NCBI GenBank assembly: GCA_049422085.1
Contig: JBMSOD010000001.1
Coordinates: 1 to 46,638, forward strand
Source: UBA4615 sp049422085
Lineage (GTDB): Bacteria; Pseudomonadota; Gammaproteobacteria; Burkholderiales; Burkholderiaceae_E
Direction: 5' to 3'
Length of the DNA: 46,638 nucleotides
Under the pieces are notes generated by a model that was not told where the DNA came from, did no database searches, and worked only from the letters and a program-made list of their open reading frames with translations. Both the position numbers and the translations under genes were made by a program. Positions 24,619-32,166 of the stretch are shown piece by piece; positions within the stretch are counted from its first letter, which is position 1, and every line of letters begins with the position of its first letter.

Positions 24619-25662
24619 TCATTCGCTGGTGAAGATCGTGCCGAGCTTGTCCATGCGCTCGAGCGCCAGGCCGCAGCCCCGGACCACGCAGGTCAACGGG
24701 TCCTCGGCCACAAGCACGGGCAGGCCGGTCTCTTCGATCAGGAGACGGTCGAGATCGCGCAGCAGGGCGCCACCCCCGGTCAGCATCATGCCGCGGTCGG
24801 CAATGTCGGCACCGAGCTCGGGCGGAGTCTGCTCCAGCGCAATCTTGACCGCCGAGACAATCTGGTTGAGCGGGTCGGTCAGGGCCTCGAGGATCTCGTT
24901 GGACGAGACGGTGAAGGCTCGCGGGATGCCCTCGGACAGGTTGCGGCCCTTGACTTCCATTTCGCGGACCTCGGATCCCGGAAAGGCCGATCCGATCTCC
25001 TTCTTGACGGCCTCGGCAGTGGTCTCGCCGATCAGCATGCCGTAGTTGCGCCGGATGTAGTTGATGATGGCTTCATCGAACTTGTCGCCGCCGACTCGAA
25101 CCGATCCGGAATAGACCATGCCGCCCAGCGAAATCACACCGACCTCGGTCGTGCCGCCGCCGATATCGACCACCATGGAACCCGTGGCATCCGAGACCGG
25201 GAGCCCGGCGCCGATGGCCGCAGCCATTGGTTCCTCGATCAGGAAGACCTGCGCTGCGCCTGCGCCCAGGGCACTTTCCCGGATGGCGCGGCGCTCGACC
25301 TGAGTGGAGCCGCAGGGCACGCAGATGATGATGCGCGGGTTGGGGGCGAAGAGCGAACCCGGATGCACGAGCCGAATGAACTGCTTGAGCATCTGCTCGG
25401 TGACGGTGAAGTCGGCGATCACGCCGTCTTTCATGGGCCGGATCGCCTCGATGTTGCCCGGCACCTTGCCCAGCATCTGCTTGGCCTCCTTGCCGACGGC
25501 AGCGATGGTCTTCTTGCCGTTGGGTCCGCCCTCCTGGCGGATGGCGACCACCGAGGGTTCATCAAGCACGATGCCCTTGCCACGCACATAAATGAGCGTG
25601 TTGGCGGTGCCCAGGTCGATGGCGAGATCGTTGGAGAAGTACTTGCGGAAGTAGCCGAACAT
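24619..25662 (-). CDS. mreB: Rod-shape-determining actin homologue MreB
   Basis: MreB filaments guide lateral wall synthesis. The 347-residue protein is full length with 'NDLAIDLGTANTLIYV' (phosphate 1), 'VVDIGGGTTEVGVI' (phosphate 2) and 'LTGGGALLRDLDRLL' (adenosine loop). The start at 25662 (MFGYFRKYFSND) matches the family. A TTG twelve codons earlier keeps the frame open but adds atypical residues. No strong ribosome-binding site is seen. It is the first gene of the mreBCD-mrdA-rodA operon and is divergent from gatC. Confidence 0.97.
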   Translation of the reverse strand: MFGYFRKYFSNDLAIDLGTANTLIYVRGKGIVLDEPSVVAIRQEGGPNGKKTIAAVGKEAKQMLGKVPGNIEAIRPMKDGVIADFTVTEQMLKQFIRLVHPGSLFAPNPRIIICVPCGSTQVERRAIRESALGAGAAQVFLIEEPMAAAIGAGLPVSDATGSMVVDIGGGTTEVGVISLGGMVYSGSVRVGGDKFDEAIINYIRRNYGMLIGETTAEAVKKEIGSAFPGSEVREMEVKGRNLSEGIPRAFTVSSNEILEALTDPLNQIVSAVKIALEQTPPELGADIADRGMMLTGGGALLRDLDRLLIEETGLPVLVAEDPLTCVVRGCGLALERMDKLGTIFTSE

Positions 25663-25754
25663 GCCGAGTCCGTAGGTGAAGAACTGGTTCGCGGGCAAGG
25701 GGCGGGATCATACCCTATCATTGCCGGTTTCCCGCCGTCGCATGGAGGCCCACG
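25663..25754. promoter_or_regulatory. Divergent promoter region mreB / gatC
   Basis: This 92-base region must drive both the mre operon (leftward) and gatCAB (rightward). On the minus strand TATGAT at 25712-25707 would be a good -10 for mreB, giving a leader of about 40 bases. On the plus strand TATCAT at 25716-25721 could be the -10 for gatC. Neither has a convincing TTGACA-like -35. The two -10 candidates almost touch, which would make the promoters mutually exclusive. A GGAGG at 25744-25748 is the gatC ribosome-binding site. Confidence 0.4.
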
Positions 25755-26042
25755 CTGGCTCTCACCGCACAGGATGTCGCGCGTATTGCCGAGCTCGCGC
25801 GGCTCGACCTCAGCCCCGCTGAAGCGGAGCAGGCGCTCGGCCAGTTGAATGCCGTGTTCGGTCTGATCGAATCCCTCCAGGCAGTCGATACAACCGGAGT
25901 GGCGCCCATGACCCATGCGGCCGACCTCACCCTGCGTCTGCGGGCAGATGAAGTGACCGAACCGGACCAGCGCGAAGCCTCGCAGCGAAGTGCGCCTGCG
26001 GTGGCCGAAGGGCTCTACCTCGTACCCCGGGTGATCGAATGA
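25755..26042 (+). CDS. gatC: Asp/Glu-tRNA amidotransferase subunit C, apparent CTG start
   Basis: GatC is the small subunit that clamps GatA to GatB. From CTG at 25755 the product is 95 residues, the family length, and opens like other GatC proteins (initiator, then 'ALTAQDVARIAELARLDLS'). It ends with 'EGLYLVPRVIE'. The GGAGG at 25744-25748 is exactly 6 bases before the CTG. The reading frame is open upstream only to a stop at 25677 and contains no ATG, GTG or TTG before the conserved helix; the first in-frame one is TTG at 25845, which would remove 30 conserved residues. An ATG at 25742 is out of frame. The stop overlaps gatA as ATGA. Confidence 0.88.
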   Translation: MALTAQDVARIAELARLDLSPAEAEQALGQLNAVFGLIESLQAVDTTGVAPMTHAADLTLRLRADEVTEPDQREASQRSAPAVAEGLYLVPRVIE

Positions 26043-27547
26043 GCAGGTCCTGGCACGAACTTGATCTGGCCGCGCTGCGTCGGGCCCTTGATCAGGGCGA
26101 GGTGAGTGCGACCCAACTGGCCGGGCACTTTCTGGAACGAATCGCGTCCAGCAGGCTCAATGCCTTCACGGGGGTCCATCCTGAGGCCACCCTCGCGCAG
26201 GCGCGCCAGGCCGATGGGCGACTTGCTGCAGGCGAACGCACGCCTCTGCTGGGCATTCCGGTGGCACACAAGGACATCTTCGTCACCCGCGACTGGGCGT
26301 CCACCGCGGGCTCGAAAATGCTCGAGGGCTACATGAGCCCGTTTGATGCAACCGTGGTGGCAAGACTTCAGGCGGCGGGCGCCGTCTGTCTGGGCAAGAC
26401 CAATTGCGACGAATTCGCGATGGGCTCGTCCAATGAACACTCCCATTTCGGGCCGGTTCGAAATCCCTGGGATGAGTCTGCGGTGCCTGGGGGGTCCTCG
26501 GGCGGTGCTGCCGCCGCAGTGGCCGCAGGACTCACTCCCTTGGCCACCGGAACCGATACCGGCGGCTCAGTCAGGCAGCCCGCGGCGTTTTGCGGGATCA
26601 CCGGCATCAAGCCCACCTATGGACGGGTCTCCCGCTACGGGATGATCGCCTTCGCGTCCAGCCTTGATCAGGGTGGCGCGATGGCCGCCTCGGCGCTCGA
26701 GTGCGCAGCCCTGCTCAATGCGATGGCCGGCTTCGACCCGCGCGATGCCACCAGCCTCGCGCTGGATGCCGAGGATTTTGTGCAAGGCCTGCAAGGCAGT
26801 CCGCTGCCCCAGGATCGACCGGCCCCTGATGCAGGCAGTTCGAAGCCACTCGCAGGGCTCCGGGTGGGCGTGCCCGAGGAATGGTTTGGCGAAGGACTCG
26901 CGCCCGATGTGGCCCGGGCGGTCAAGGCGGCGCTGGCCGTGTTCGAGTCCCTCGGGGCCGAACTGATCGGGGTGACCCTGCCGCGAACCCGTCTGGCCAT
27001 CCCGGCGTACTACGTGATCGCTCCTGCCGAAGCCTCGAGCAATCTGTCCCGCTTCGATGGCGTGCGCTACGGCCACCGCGCGAGTGATGCCAGGGATCTG
27101 GGCGAGCTCTATCGCAAGACGCGCTCCGAAGGCTTCGGCCCCGAAGTGCGCCGACGCATTCTGATCGGCACCTACGTGCTCTCGCATGGTTACTACGACG
27201 CCTACTATCTTCAGGCCCAGAAGCTCAGACGTCTGATTGCGCAGGATTTCGATGCTGCCTTTGAGCGTGTCGACCTGATTGCGGGCCCGGTGGCGCCCAC
27301 GGTGGCATGGAACCTGGGCGAAATCGTGGATGACCCGGTGCGCAATTACCTGGCCGATCTCTACACGCTGGGCGCATCCCTGGCCGGGTTGCCCGGCATG
27401 TCGGTGCCGGCCGGCTTCGGCGAAGGCTCGCGACCGGTCGGTTTGCAACTCATCGCACCCCGCATGGCCGAATCGAGGCTGCTCGCTGCGGCTGACCGGT
27501 TTCAGCGGGCCACCGACTGGCATCGCCATCGCCCTGCAGGAGTCTGA
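26039..27547 (+). CDS. gatA: Asp/Glu-tRNA amidotransferase subunit A
   Basis: GatA is the glutaminase that supplies ammonia for converting Glu-tRNA(Gln) and/or Asp-tRNA(Asn) to the amide form. The 502-residue protein is an amidase-signature enzyme with the Lys-cisSer-Ser triad: Lys78 in 'VAHKDIF', Ser153 in 'PGGSSGG' and Ser177 in 'TGGSVRQPA'. 'GIKPTYGRVSRYGM' and 'YYDAYYLQAQKLR' are GatA-specific and distinguish it from general amidases. Its ATG overlaps the gatC stop by 4 bases. The next gene, a lipoprotein, begins 2 bases after its stop. Confidence 0.97.
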   Translation: MSRSWHELDLAALRRALDQGEVSATQLAGHFLERIASSRLNAFTGVHPEATLAQARQADGRLAAGERTPLLGIPVAHKDIFVTRDWASTAGSKMLEGYMSPFDATVVARLQAAGAVCLGKTNCDEFAMGSSNEHSHFGPVRNPWDESAVPGGSSGGAAAAVAAGLTPLATGTDTGGSVRQPAAFCGITGIKPTYGRVSRYGMIAFASSLDQGGAMAASALECAALLNAMAGFDPRDATSLALDAEDFVQGLQGSPLPQDRPAPDAGSSKPLAGLRVGVPEEWFGEGLAPDVARAVKAALAVFESLGAELIGVTLPRTRLAIPAYYVIAPAEASSNLSRFDGVRYGHRASDARDLGELYRKTRSEGFGPEVRRRILIGTYVLSHGYYDAYYLQAQKLRRLIAQDFDAAFERVDLIAGPVAPTVAWNLGEIVDDPVRNYLADLYTLGASLAGLPGMSVPAGFGEGSRPVGLQLIAPRMAESRLLAAADRFQRATDWHRHRPAGV

Positions 27548-27549
27548 AC

Positions 27550-28005
27550 ATGCGCCTGATTGCACGAACCCTGACCCTGGCCCTGCTGCTAGCGCTTGCG
27601 GCCTGCGCGCCCCTTGCGCCTCCGGGCTCCCGCCCGACCCCGCTGCCCGATCGGCCGATCGACATTTCGGGCCGCTGCAATCAGACCGAAGAAGATGGCT
27701 TTCATGAGCAGGCCAGGCTTGATGTGCGCGGCAATCGGGTGCAGGCCCTGTCCTGGCGGATCGATATCGGACGCAAGGGTCATTGCCATTTCGAGCTTGG
27801 CGACTTCAGGCAGGTTCAGGCGCGGCCCTCGATCGAGTTGCTGGAGCGCTCCGGGGGTGCCTGCAAGCTGATGGTGTGGCAGGGACAGGGCCGGGTCACG
27901 CTGGCCCATGCCGGATGCGAGCGATTTTGCTCGGGGGGAATTTACGAGCAGGCCTGGCCGGTGATGTTCGATGCCGCAACCGGCGCATGCGCGTCGGTGC
28001 GCTGA
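27550..28005 (+). CDS. Putative outer-membrane lipoprotein inserted between gatA and gatB
   Basis: I do not recognise this family. The 151-residue product starts with a clear lipoprotein signal: basic 'MRLIAR', a hydrophobic leucine-rich core and the lipobox L16-A17-A18-C19. Ala at +2 favours Lol sorting to the outer membrane. A Pro-rich linker leads into a small domain with six more cysteines ('GRCNQ', 'GHCHF', 'GACKL', 'AGCERFCSGG', 'GACAS'), enough for three disulfides in the periplasm. It lies 2 bases after gatA and 16 before gatB, so it must be co-transcribed with the cytoplasmic amidotransferase although nothing suggests a shared function. Confidence 0.82.
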   Translation: MRLIARTLTLALLLALAACAPLAPPGSRPTPLPDRPIDISGRCNQTEEDGFHEQARLDVRGNRVQALSWRIDIGRKGHCHFELGDFRQVQARPSIELLERSGGACKLMVWQGQGRVTLAHAGCERFCSGGIYEQAWPVMFDAATGACASVR

Positions 28006-28021
28006 TCATGAGGACGGGTTC

Positions 28022-29515
28022 ATGAAGGCTTGGGAAGTGGTGATCGGATTGGAAACGCATGTGCAGCTGGCCACGCGTTCCAAGATCTTTTCGGGCGCCT
28101 CGACGGCGTTTGGTGCCGCGCCGAACACGCAGGCCTGCCCGGTGGATCTGGCCCTGCCCGGCGTGCTGCCTGTCATGAATGCCGCAGCGCTCGAATGCGC
28201 GGTGAGGTTTGGTCTGGCGGTGGGCGGTCAGGTGGCCGCACGCTCTGTCTTTGCCAGAAAGAATTATTTCTATCCCGACCTTCCCAAGGGCTATCAGATC
28301 AGTCAGTACGAGCTGCCCGTGGTCAGTGGCGGCGTGCTCGTGCTGCACTGGAAGGAAGGCAACGAGGTGCGCAGCAAGACCGTGCACCTGACCCGTGCCC
28401 ATCTCGAGGAAGACGCCGGCAAGTCGCTGCACGAAGACGCCATGCGGGCCATCGGGCCCGAGTACGCCGGGTTCTCGGGCATTGATCTCAACCGTGCCGG
28501 AACCCCTTTGCTCGAGATCGTGAGCGAGCCCGAGATGCGTTCTGCCGCCGAGGCCGTGGCCTATGCGCGCACCCTGCATGGGCTGGTGACCTGGCTCGGC
28601 ATTTGCGACGGCAACATGCAGGAGGGTTCGTTCAGGGTCGATGCGAATGTGTCGGTGCGTCCGGTGGGGCAGGCCGAATTCGGGACCCGGTGCGAGATCA
28701 AGAATCTCAACTCCTTCCGCTTTCTGGAGCGGGCGATCGAGACCGAGACGCGCCGCCAGATCGAGCTGATCGAAGACGGCGGCAGGGTCGTGCAGCAGAC
28801 CCGGCTCTATGACCCCGATCGCGACGAAACCCGGGCGATGCGCAGCAAGGAGAACGCGGACGATTACCGCTACTTTCCGGACCCGGATCTGCCGCCTCTG
28901 GTGGTCGATACCGACCTGTTGCGTCGGGTGCAGGACAGTCTGCCCGAGTTGCCTCAGGCCATGCGCGAGCGCTACGAAAGCACGCTCGGACTCAGTCCCT
29001 ACGACGCCGCAACGCTGACTTCCGATCGCGAGACGGCAGCCTGGTTCGAGCGTCTGCTCGTGGCGCTACCCGACCGGGCGGCGCTCGCAAAAACCGCGGC
29101 CAACTGGGTGATGGGCGAGGTGGCTGCCCAACTCAACCGGGAGGGCCTGGAGATCGGTGCCTGCCCGGTGAGCCCGGCCCAGCTGGCCTTGCTCTTGCAG
29201 CGCGTCCATGACGGCACCCTGTCGAGCAAGCTGGCACGCGAGGTGTTTCAGAGCCTCTGGAGCGAGCGCCCCGAGGGTGACGATGCCGCAGACCGCATCA
29301 TCGAGGCGCGCGGCCTGCGCCAGATCAGTGACAGCAGCGAACTCGAGCGGATCGTCGACGAGGTTCTCGCGGCCAATGCGCGGTCTGTCGAAGAATTTCG
29401 CGCAGGCAAGGAAAAGGCCTTCAATGCCCTGGTGGGTCAGGCCATGAAGGCGACCCGCGGCAAGGCCAATCCGGCCCAGGTCAACGAGATGCTCAGGCGC
29501 AAGCTCGGAGGCTGA
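28022..29515 (+). CDS. gatB: Asp/Glu-tRNA amidotransferase subunit B
   Basis: GatB binds the mischarged tRNA and phosphorylates and amidates the side chain. The 497-residue protein begins 'MKAWEVVIGLETHVQL', the standard GatB N-terminus, with 'KNYFYPDLPKGYQISQY', 'GIDLNRAGTPLLEIVSEP', 'CEIKNLNSF' and 'TRAMRSKENADDYRYFPDPD' further on; the last two are catalytic-cradle signatures. The C-terminal YqeY-like tail ('NALVGQAMKATRGKANP') that contacts tRNA is intact. GAGG lies 8-11 bases ahead of the ATG at 28022. It is the last gene of the unit before the convergent pyrE. Confidence 0.97.
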   Translation: MKAWEVVIGLETHVQLATRSKIFSGASTAFGAAPNTQACPVDLALPGVLPVMNAAALECAVRFGLAVGGQVAARSVFARKNYFYPDLPKGYQISQYELPVVSGGVLVLHWKEGNEVRSKTVHLTRAHLEEDAGKSLHEDAMRAIGPEYAGFSGIDLNRAGTPLLEIVSEPEMRSAAEAVAYARTLHGLVTWLGICDGNMQEGSFRVDANVSVRPVGQAEFGTRCEIKNLNSFRFLERAIETETRRQIELIEDGGRVVQQTRLYDPDRDETRAMRSKENADDYRYFPDPDLPPLVVDTDLLRRVQDSLPELPQAMRERYESTLGLSPYDAATLTSDRETAAWFERLLVALPDRAALAKTAANWVMGEVAAQLNREGLEIGACPVSPAQLALLLQRVHDGTLSSKLAREVFQSLWSERPEGDDAADRIIEARGLRQISDSSELERIVDEVLAANARSVEEFRAGKEKAFNALVGQAMKATRGKANPAQVNEMLRRKLGG

Positions 29516-29542
29516 TCAGCGCCTGCCCTCCTGGTGTTCCCA

Positions 29543-29581
29543 GCGCAGCGCGGCGTCTTTTTTCGAACGCCGCGACTGCGC
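29543..29581. terminator. Hairpin between convergent gatB and pyrE
   Basis: Arms at 29543-29556 and 29567-29581 pair over 14 base pairs with one bulged base, closing a loop that contains six T's on the plus strand (A's on the minus strand). It fills the gap between two converging genes, so a bidirectional terminator is likely. The T-run is in the loop and not after the stem, which is not the classical intrinsic form. Confidence 0.5.
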
Positions 29582-29582
29582 C

Positions 29583-30254
29583 TCAGGTCACTCCGTAGCG
29601 TTGGCGATAGTCGGCTACGGCCGGACCGAACGCTGCCAGGGGTGAATCACGGCCTTGCGCGGCCAGATAGCCAAGCAGGTCGTGCAAGGATGCGATCGAC
29701 CAGACCGGAATGCCATAAAGGGCCTGCACCTCCTGGGCTGCCGATGTGGCCGTGGGTGCGTCGGCGGTACCGCCTCGCTCCTGGCGATCGAGTGCGATCA
29801 GCACCGCCGCGGGCGTGGCACCCTGCGCGCGAATGATCTCGACTGATTCGCGTACCGATGTGCCTGCAGAGATCACGTCATCGATGATCACCACGCGGCC
29901 GGCCAGAGGGGCACCGACGATCGTACCGCCTTCGCCATGGTCCTTGGCTTCCTTGCGGTTGTAGGCAAACGGAAGATTCAGACCCTCGCGGGCGAGTTCG
30001 ACGGCAGTGGCACTGGCCAGGGTGATCCCCTTGTAGGCAGGTCCGAAGAGCATGTCGAATTGCGCTCCGTCGTTCCTTGCTCTCATCAGTCGGGCGGCAT
30101 AGAACTGGGCGATGCGTCCGAGCCGGGCGCCATCGTTGAACAGTCCTGCATTGAAGAAGTAGGGCGAGTCCCGGCCGGCCTTGGTCCGAAAGCTGCCGAA
30201 TCGAAGCACCTGCGCCTGCAGGGCGAAGCTGATGAAGTCGTCGTGCGCGTTCAT
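29583..30254 (-). CDS. pyrE: Orotate phosphoribosyltransferase
   Basis: PyrE joins orotate to PRPP to form OMP in pyrimidine synthesis. The 223-residue protein has the PRPP-binding motif 'VIIDDVISAGTSVRES', the flexible catalytic loop 'YNRKEAKDHGEGG' and 'FGPAYKGITLA' for the 5-phosphate side. The start at 30254 (MNAHDDFISFALQ) matches the family; the frame is open further upstream but that would read into xthA on the other strand. It is divergent from xthA with only 48 bases between the start codons, a pairing common in proteobacteria. Confidence 0.96.
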   Translation of the reverse strand: MNAHDDFISFALQAQVLRFGSFRTKAGRDSPYFFNAGLFNDGARLGRIAQFYAARLMRARNDGAQFDMLFGPAYKGITLASATAVELAREGLNLPFAYNRKEAKDHGEGGTIVGAPLAGRVVIIDDVISAGTSVRESVEIIRAQGATPAAVLIALDRQERGGTADAPTATSAAQEVQALYGIPVWSIASLHDLLGYLAAQGRDSPLAAFGPAVADYRQRYGVT

Positions 30255-30302
30255 GCCGTGACGGAATCCGAAGGAGACAGGCGCCTGCGGTACTCTTTGC
30301 AG

Positions 30303-31091
30303 ATGCTCAGAATCATCAGCGCCAATCTCAATGGTATCCGCTCGGCCGCAAGCAAGGGTTTTTTCGACTGGCTGGCCGGACAACGGGCCGATTTCGTCGG
30401 TGTCCAGGAACTCAAGGCTCAGGCAGAGCAGGTCGAGGGCGCCTTCGATGCACCGGCCGGGCTGGCAGGCTGGTTCCACTACGCCCAGAAAAAGGGCTAT
30501 TCGGGCGTCGGACTGTATTCACGTCATGCGCCAAGCGATGTCATCACCGGGATCGGTGCGCCTGAGTTCGATGACGAGGGACGCTGGGTCGAGTTGCGGT
30601 TCGACCGGCCCGGACGTCGGCTGAGCATCATCTCCTGTTACTTTCCGAGTGGCTCGGCGAGTGAGGAGCGGCAGGCCTCGAAATTCCGGTTCCTCGAAGT
30701 CATGCGCCCTCATCTGATCAGCCTGAAGGCGGACCGCGAGTTCGTGCTGGTCGGCGATGTGAACATCGCGCATCAGCAGATCGACCTGAAGAACTGGAAG
30801 AGCAATCAGAAGAACAGCGGTTTTCTGCCCGAGGAACGTGCCTGGATGAGCGGGTTGTTTGAACAGGGCTTGAATGATGTGTACCGGCGCCTGCATCCGG
30901 AGGCGTCCGATACCAGCTACACCTGGTGGAGCAATCGCGGCGCAGCCTACGAAAAGAACGTCGGCTGGCGGATCGACTACCATCTGGCCACAAATGCCAT
31001 TGCGGACACGGCAGTTCGGGCAGAGGTCTTCAAGGACCTGCGCTTCAGTGACCATGCTCCGCTCACGGTGGACTACGATTTCGCGCTCTAA
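30303..31091 (+). CDS. xthA: Exodeoxyribonuclease III
   Basis: This 262-residue AP endonuclease/3'-5' exonuclease acts in base-excision repair. The endonuclease/exonuclease/phosphatase fold motifs are all visible: 'SANLNGIRSA' (Asn), 'GVQELKAQ' (catalytic Glu), 'YSGVGLYSR', 'VGDVNIAHQQIDLKN' (Asp and Asn), 'WRIDYHLAT' and the final 'SDHAPLTVDYD' (Asp-His). The start at 30303 gives the usual 'MLRIISANLNGIRSA' beginning. It follows the divergent pyrE, and a solute-binding protein gene begins 29 bases downstream. Confidence 0.95.
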   Translation: MLRIISANLNGIRSAASKGFFDWLAGQRADFVGVQELKAQAEQVEGAFDAPAGLAGWFHYAQKKGYSGVGLYSRHAPSDVITGIGAPEFDDEGRWVELRFDRPGRRLSIISCYFPSGSASEERQASKFRFLEVMRPHLISLKADREFVLVGDVNIAHQQIDLKNWKSNQKNSGFLPEERAWMSGLFEQGLNDVYRRLHPEASDTSYTWWSNRGAAYEKNVGWRIDYHLATNAIADTAVRAEVFKDLRFSDHAPLTVDYDFAL

Positions 31092-31120
31092 GAGGCGCGC
31101 CGCAGCATAGGAGACTCACC

Positions 31121-32113
31121 ATGAACCGCCGTCATGCCCTTCAGGCCTTCAGTCGCACGCTTGGCGCGGCTTGCGTCATCGGCAGCCCCGCTCTGGCGGG
31201 CGCCCAGTCGGCCTGGCCGAGCCGTCCGGTCAAGCTCATCGTCCCTGGAGGTCCGGGCAGTGGCACCGATGTGGTGTCGCGGGTCTTCGCCGATCTGCTG
31301 GGACAAGCCTTCAAGCAGCCTTTCGTGGTTGATAACCGTGCCGGAGCCAATGGCATGCTGGGCAGCCAGGTGGCCAAGGCTGCGGCGCCCGACGGCTATA
31401 CCCTGCTCTTCACCTATGCAGCGGCCCATGTGGTCAATCAGACCCTTTATGACAAGGCCGGCTACGACGGCGCCAAGGATTTCGATGCGATCGCCCAGAT
31501 CGGGGCCGGCGGCAATCTGCTGGTGGTCAGGGCCGACGTTCCTGCCAGCAATCTGCAGGAGTTCATCGCCTGGGCACGTCGGCAACCCGAGGGCAGCATT
31601 GCGTACGGCTCCTGGGGCATTGGCTCAGGCGGGCACCTGAGCATGGAGGCACTGTGTCAGGCCACGGGTCTTAAGATGCGACATGTGCCCTACAAGACCG
31701 CTGCCGCCTCCAATCAGGACATCATCGCCGGACACATCCAGACTGGTTTCGCGGCCACTGCTGCCTCGATTCCGCACATTCAGGCGGGCCGACTCAAGGC
31801 CGTGGCCATCAGTGGCACGCACCGGGTGCCCGCGCTGCCGCAGATCGCCACCATGACCGAGCAGGGCGTGAAGTTCGACGTCAATGCCTGGTACGGCATC
31901 TTTGCTCCGAAAGGGACACCGCGGGCGATCGTCGAGGCGGTCAACCGTGAGGTCAATCGGCTGATCGGAGCCCCCGAGCAGGCCGAGCGCTGGAAAACCC
32001 TGGGCTTCTCCTACATGCCCCAGCGCAGCCCCGAGGAATTTGCACAGCAGGTGGTGTCCGACATCCGCGACTGGGGTGATGTCGTGCGAAAGGGCAATAT
32101 CAAGGCAGAGTGA
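31121..32113 (+). CDS. Bug-type tripartite tricarboxylate transporter binding protein
   Basis: This 330-residue periplasmic solute receptor of the TctC/Bug family, expanded in Burkholderiales, captures carboxylates. An N-terminal signal with a twin-arginine-like start ('NRRHALQAF') and an 'ALAGAQS' cleavage region precedes the typical 'WPSRPVKLIVPGGPGSGTD' opening (split over residues 33-50). 'NRAGANGMLGSQVAK', 'PDGYTLLF' and 'WYGIFAPKGTP' follow. No TctA/TctB membrane partners are present, so it is an orphan receptor; this is common for the family. The ligand is unknown. A GGAG precedes the ATG. Confidence 0.92.
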   Translation: MNRRHALQAFSRTLGAACVIGSPALAGAQSAWPSRPVKLIVPGGPGSGTDVVSRVFADLLGQAFKQPFVVDNRAGANGMLGSQVAKAAAPDGYTLLFTYAAAHVVNQTLYDKAGYDGAKDFDAIAQIGAGGNLLVVRADVPASNLQEFIAWARRQPEGSIAYGSWGIGSGGHLSMEALCQATGLKMRHVPYKTAAASNQDIIAGHIQTGFAATAASIPHIQAGRLKAVAISGTHRVPALPQIATMTEQGVKFDVNAWYGIFAPKGTPRAIVEAVNREVNRLIGAPEQAERWKTLGFSYMPQRSPEEFAQQVVSDIRDWGDVVRKGNIKAE

Positions 32114-32166
32114 GCACCGCAGGCGCGCCTGGGTCGAGGGCTGGTTCGGGCGGCCCCGACACCGGG

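Noticed and set aside
25663..25698. Earlier TTG start for MreB adding twelve residues
   Set aside because: Family alignment from memory supports MFGYFRKYF as the N-terminus, and TTG has no better ribosome-binding site.
25743..25845. gatC as a frameshifted pseudogene
   Set aside because: The protein is full length from CTG with intact conserved regions and a perfect ribosome-binding site, so a rare start codon is simpler than a broken essential gene.
32114..32166. Terminator between the Bug-type gene and the M48 protease (TCGGG-CGGC-CCCGA stem)
   Set aside because: The stem is only five base pairs with no T-run on either strand, too weak to call.
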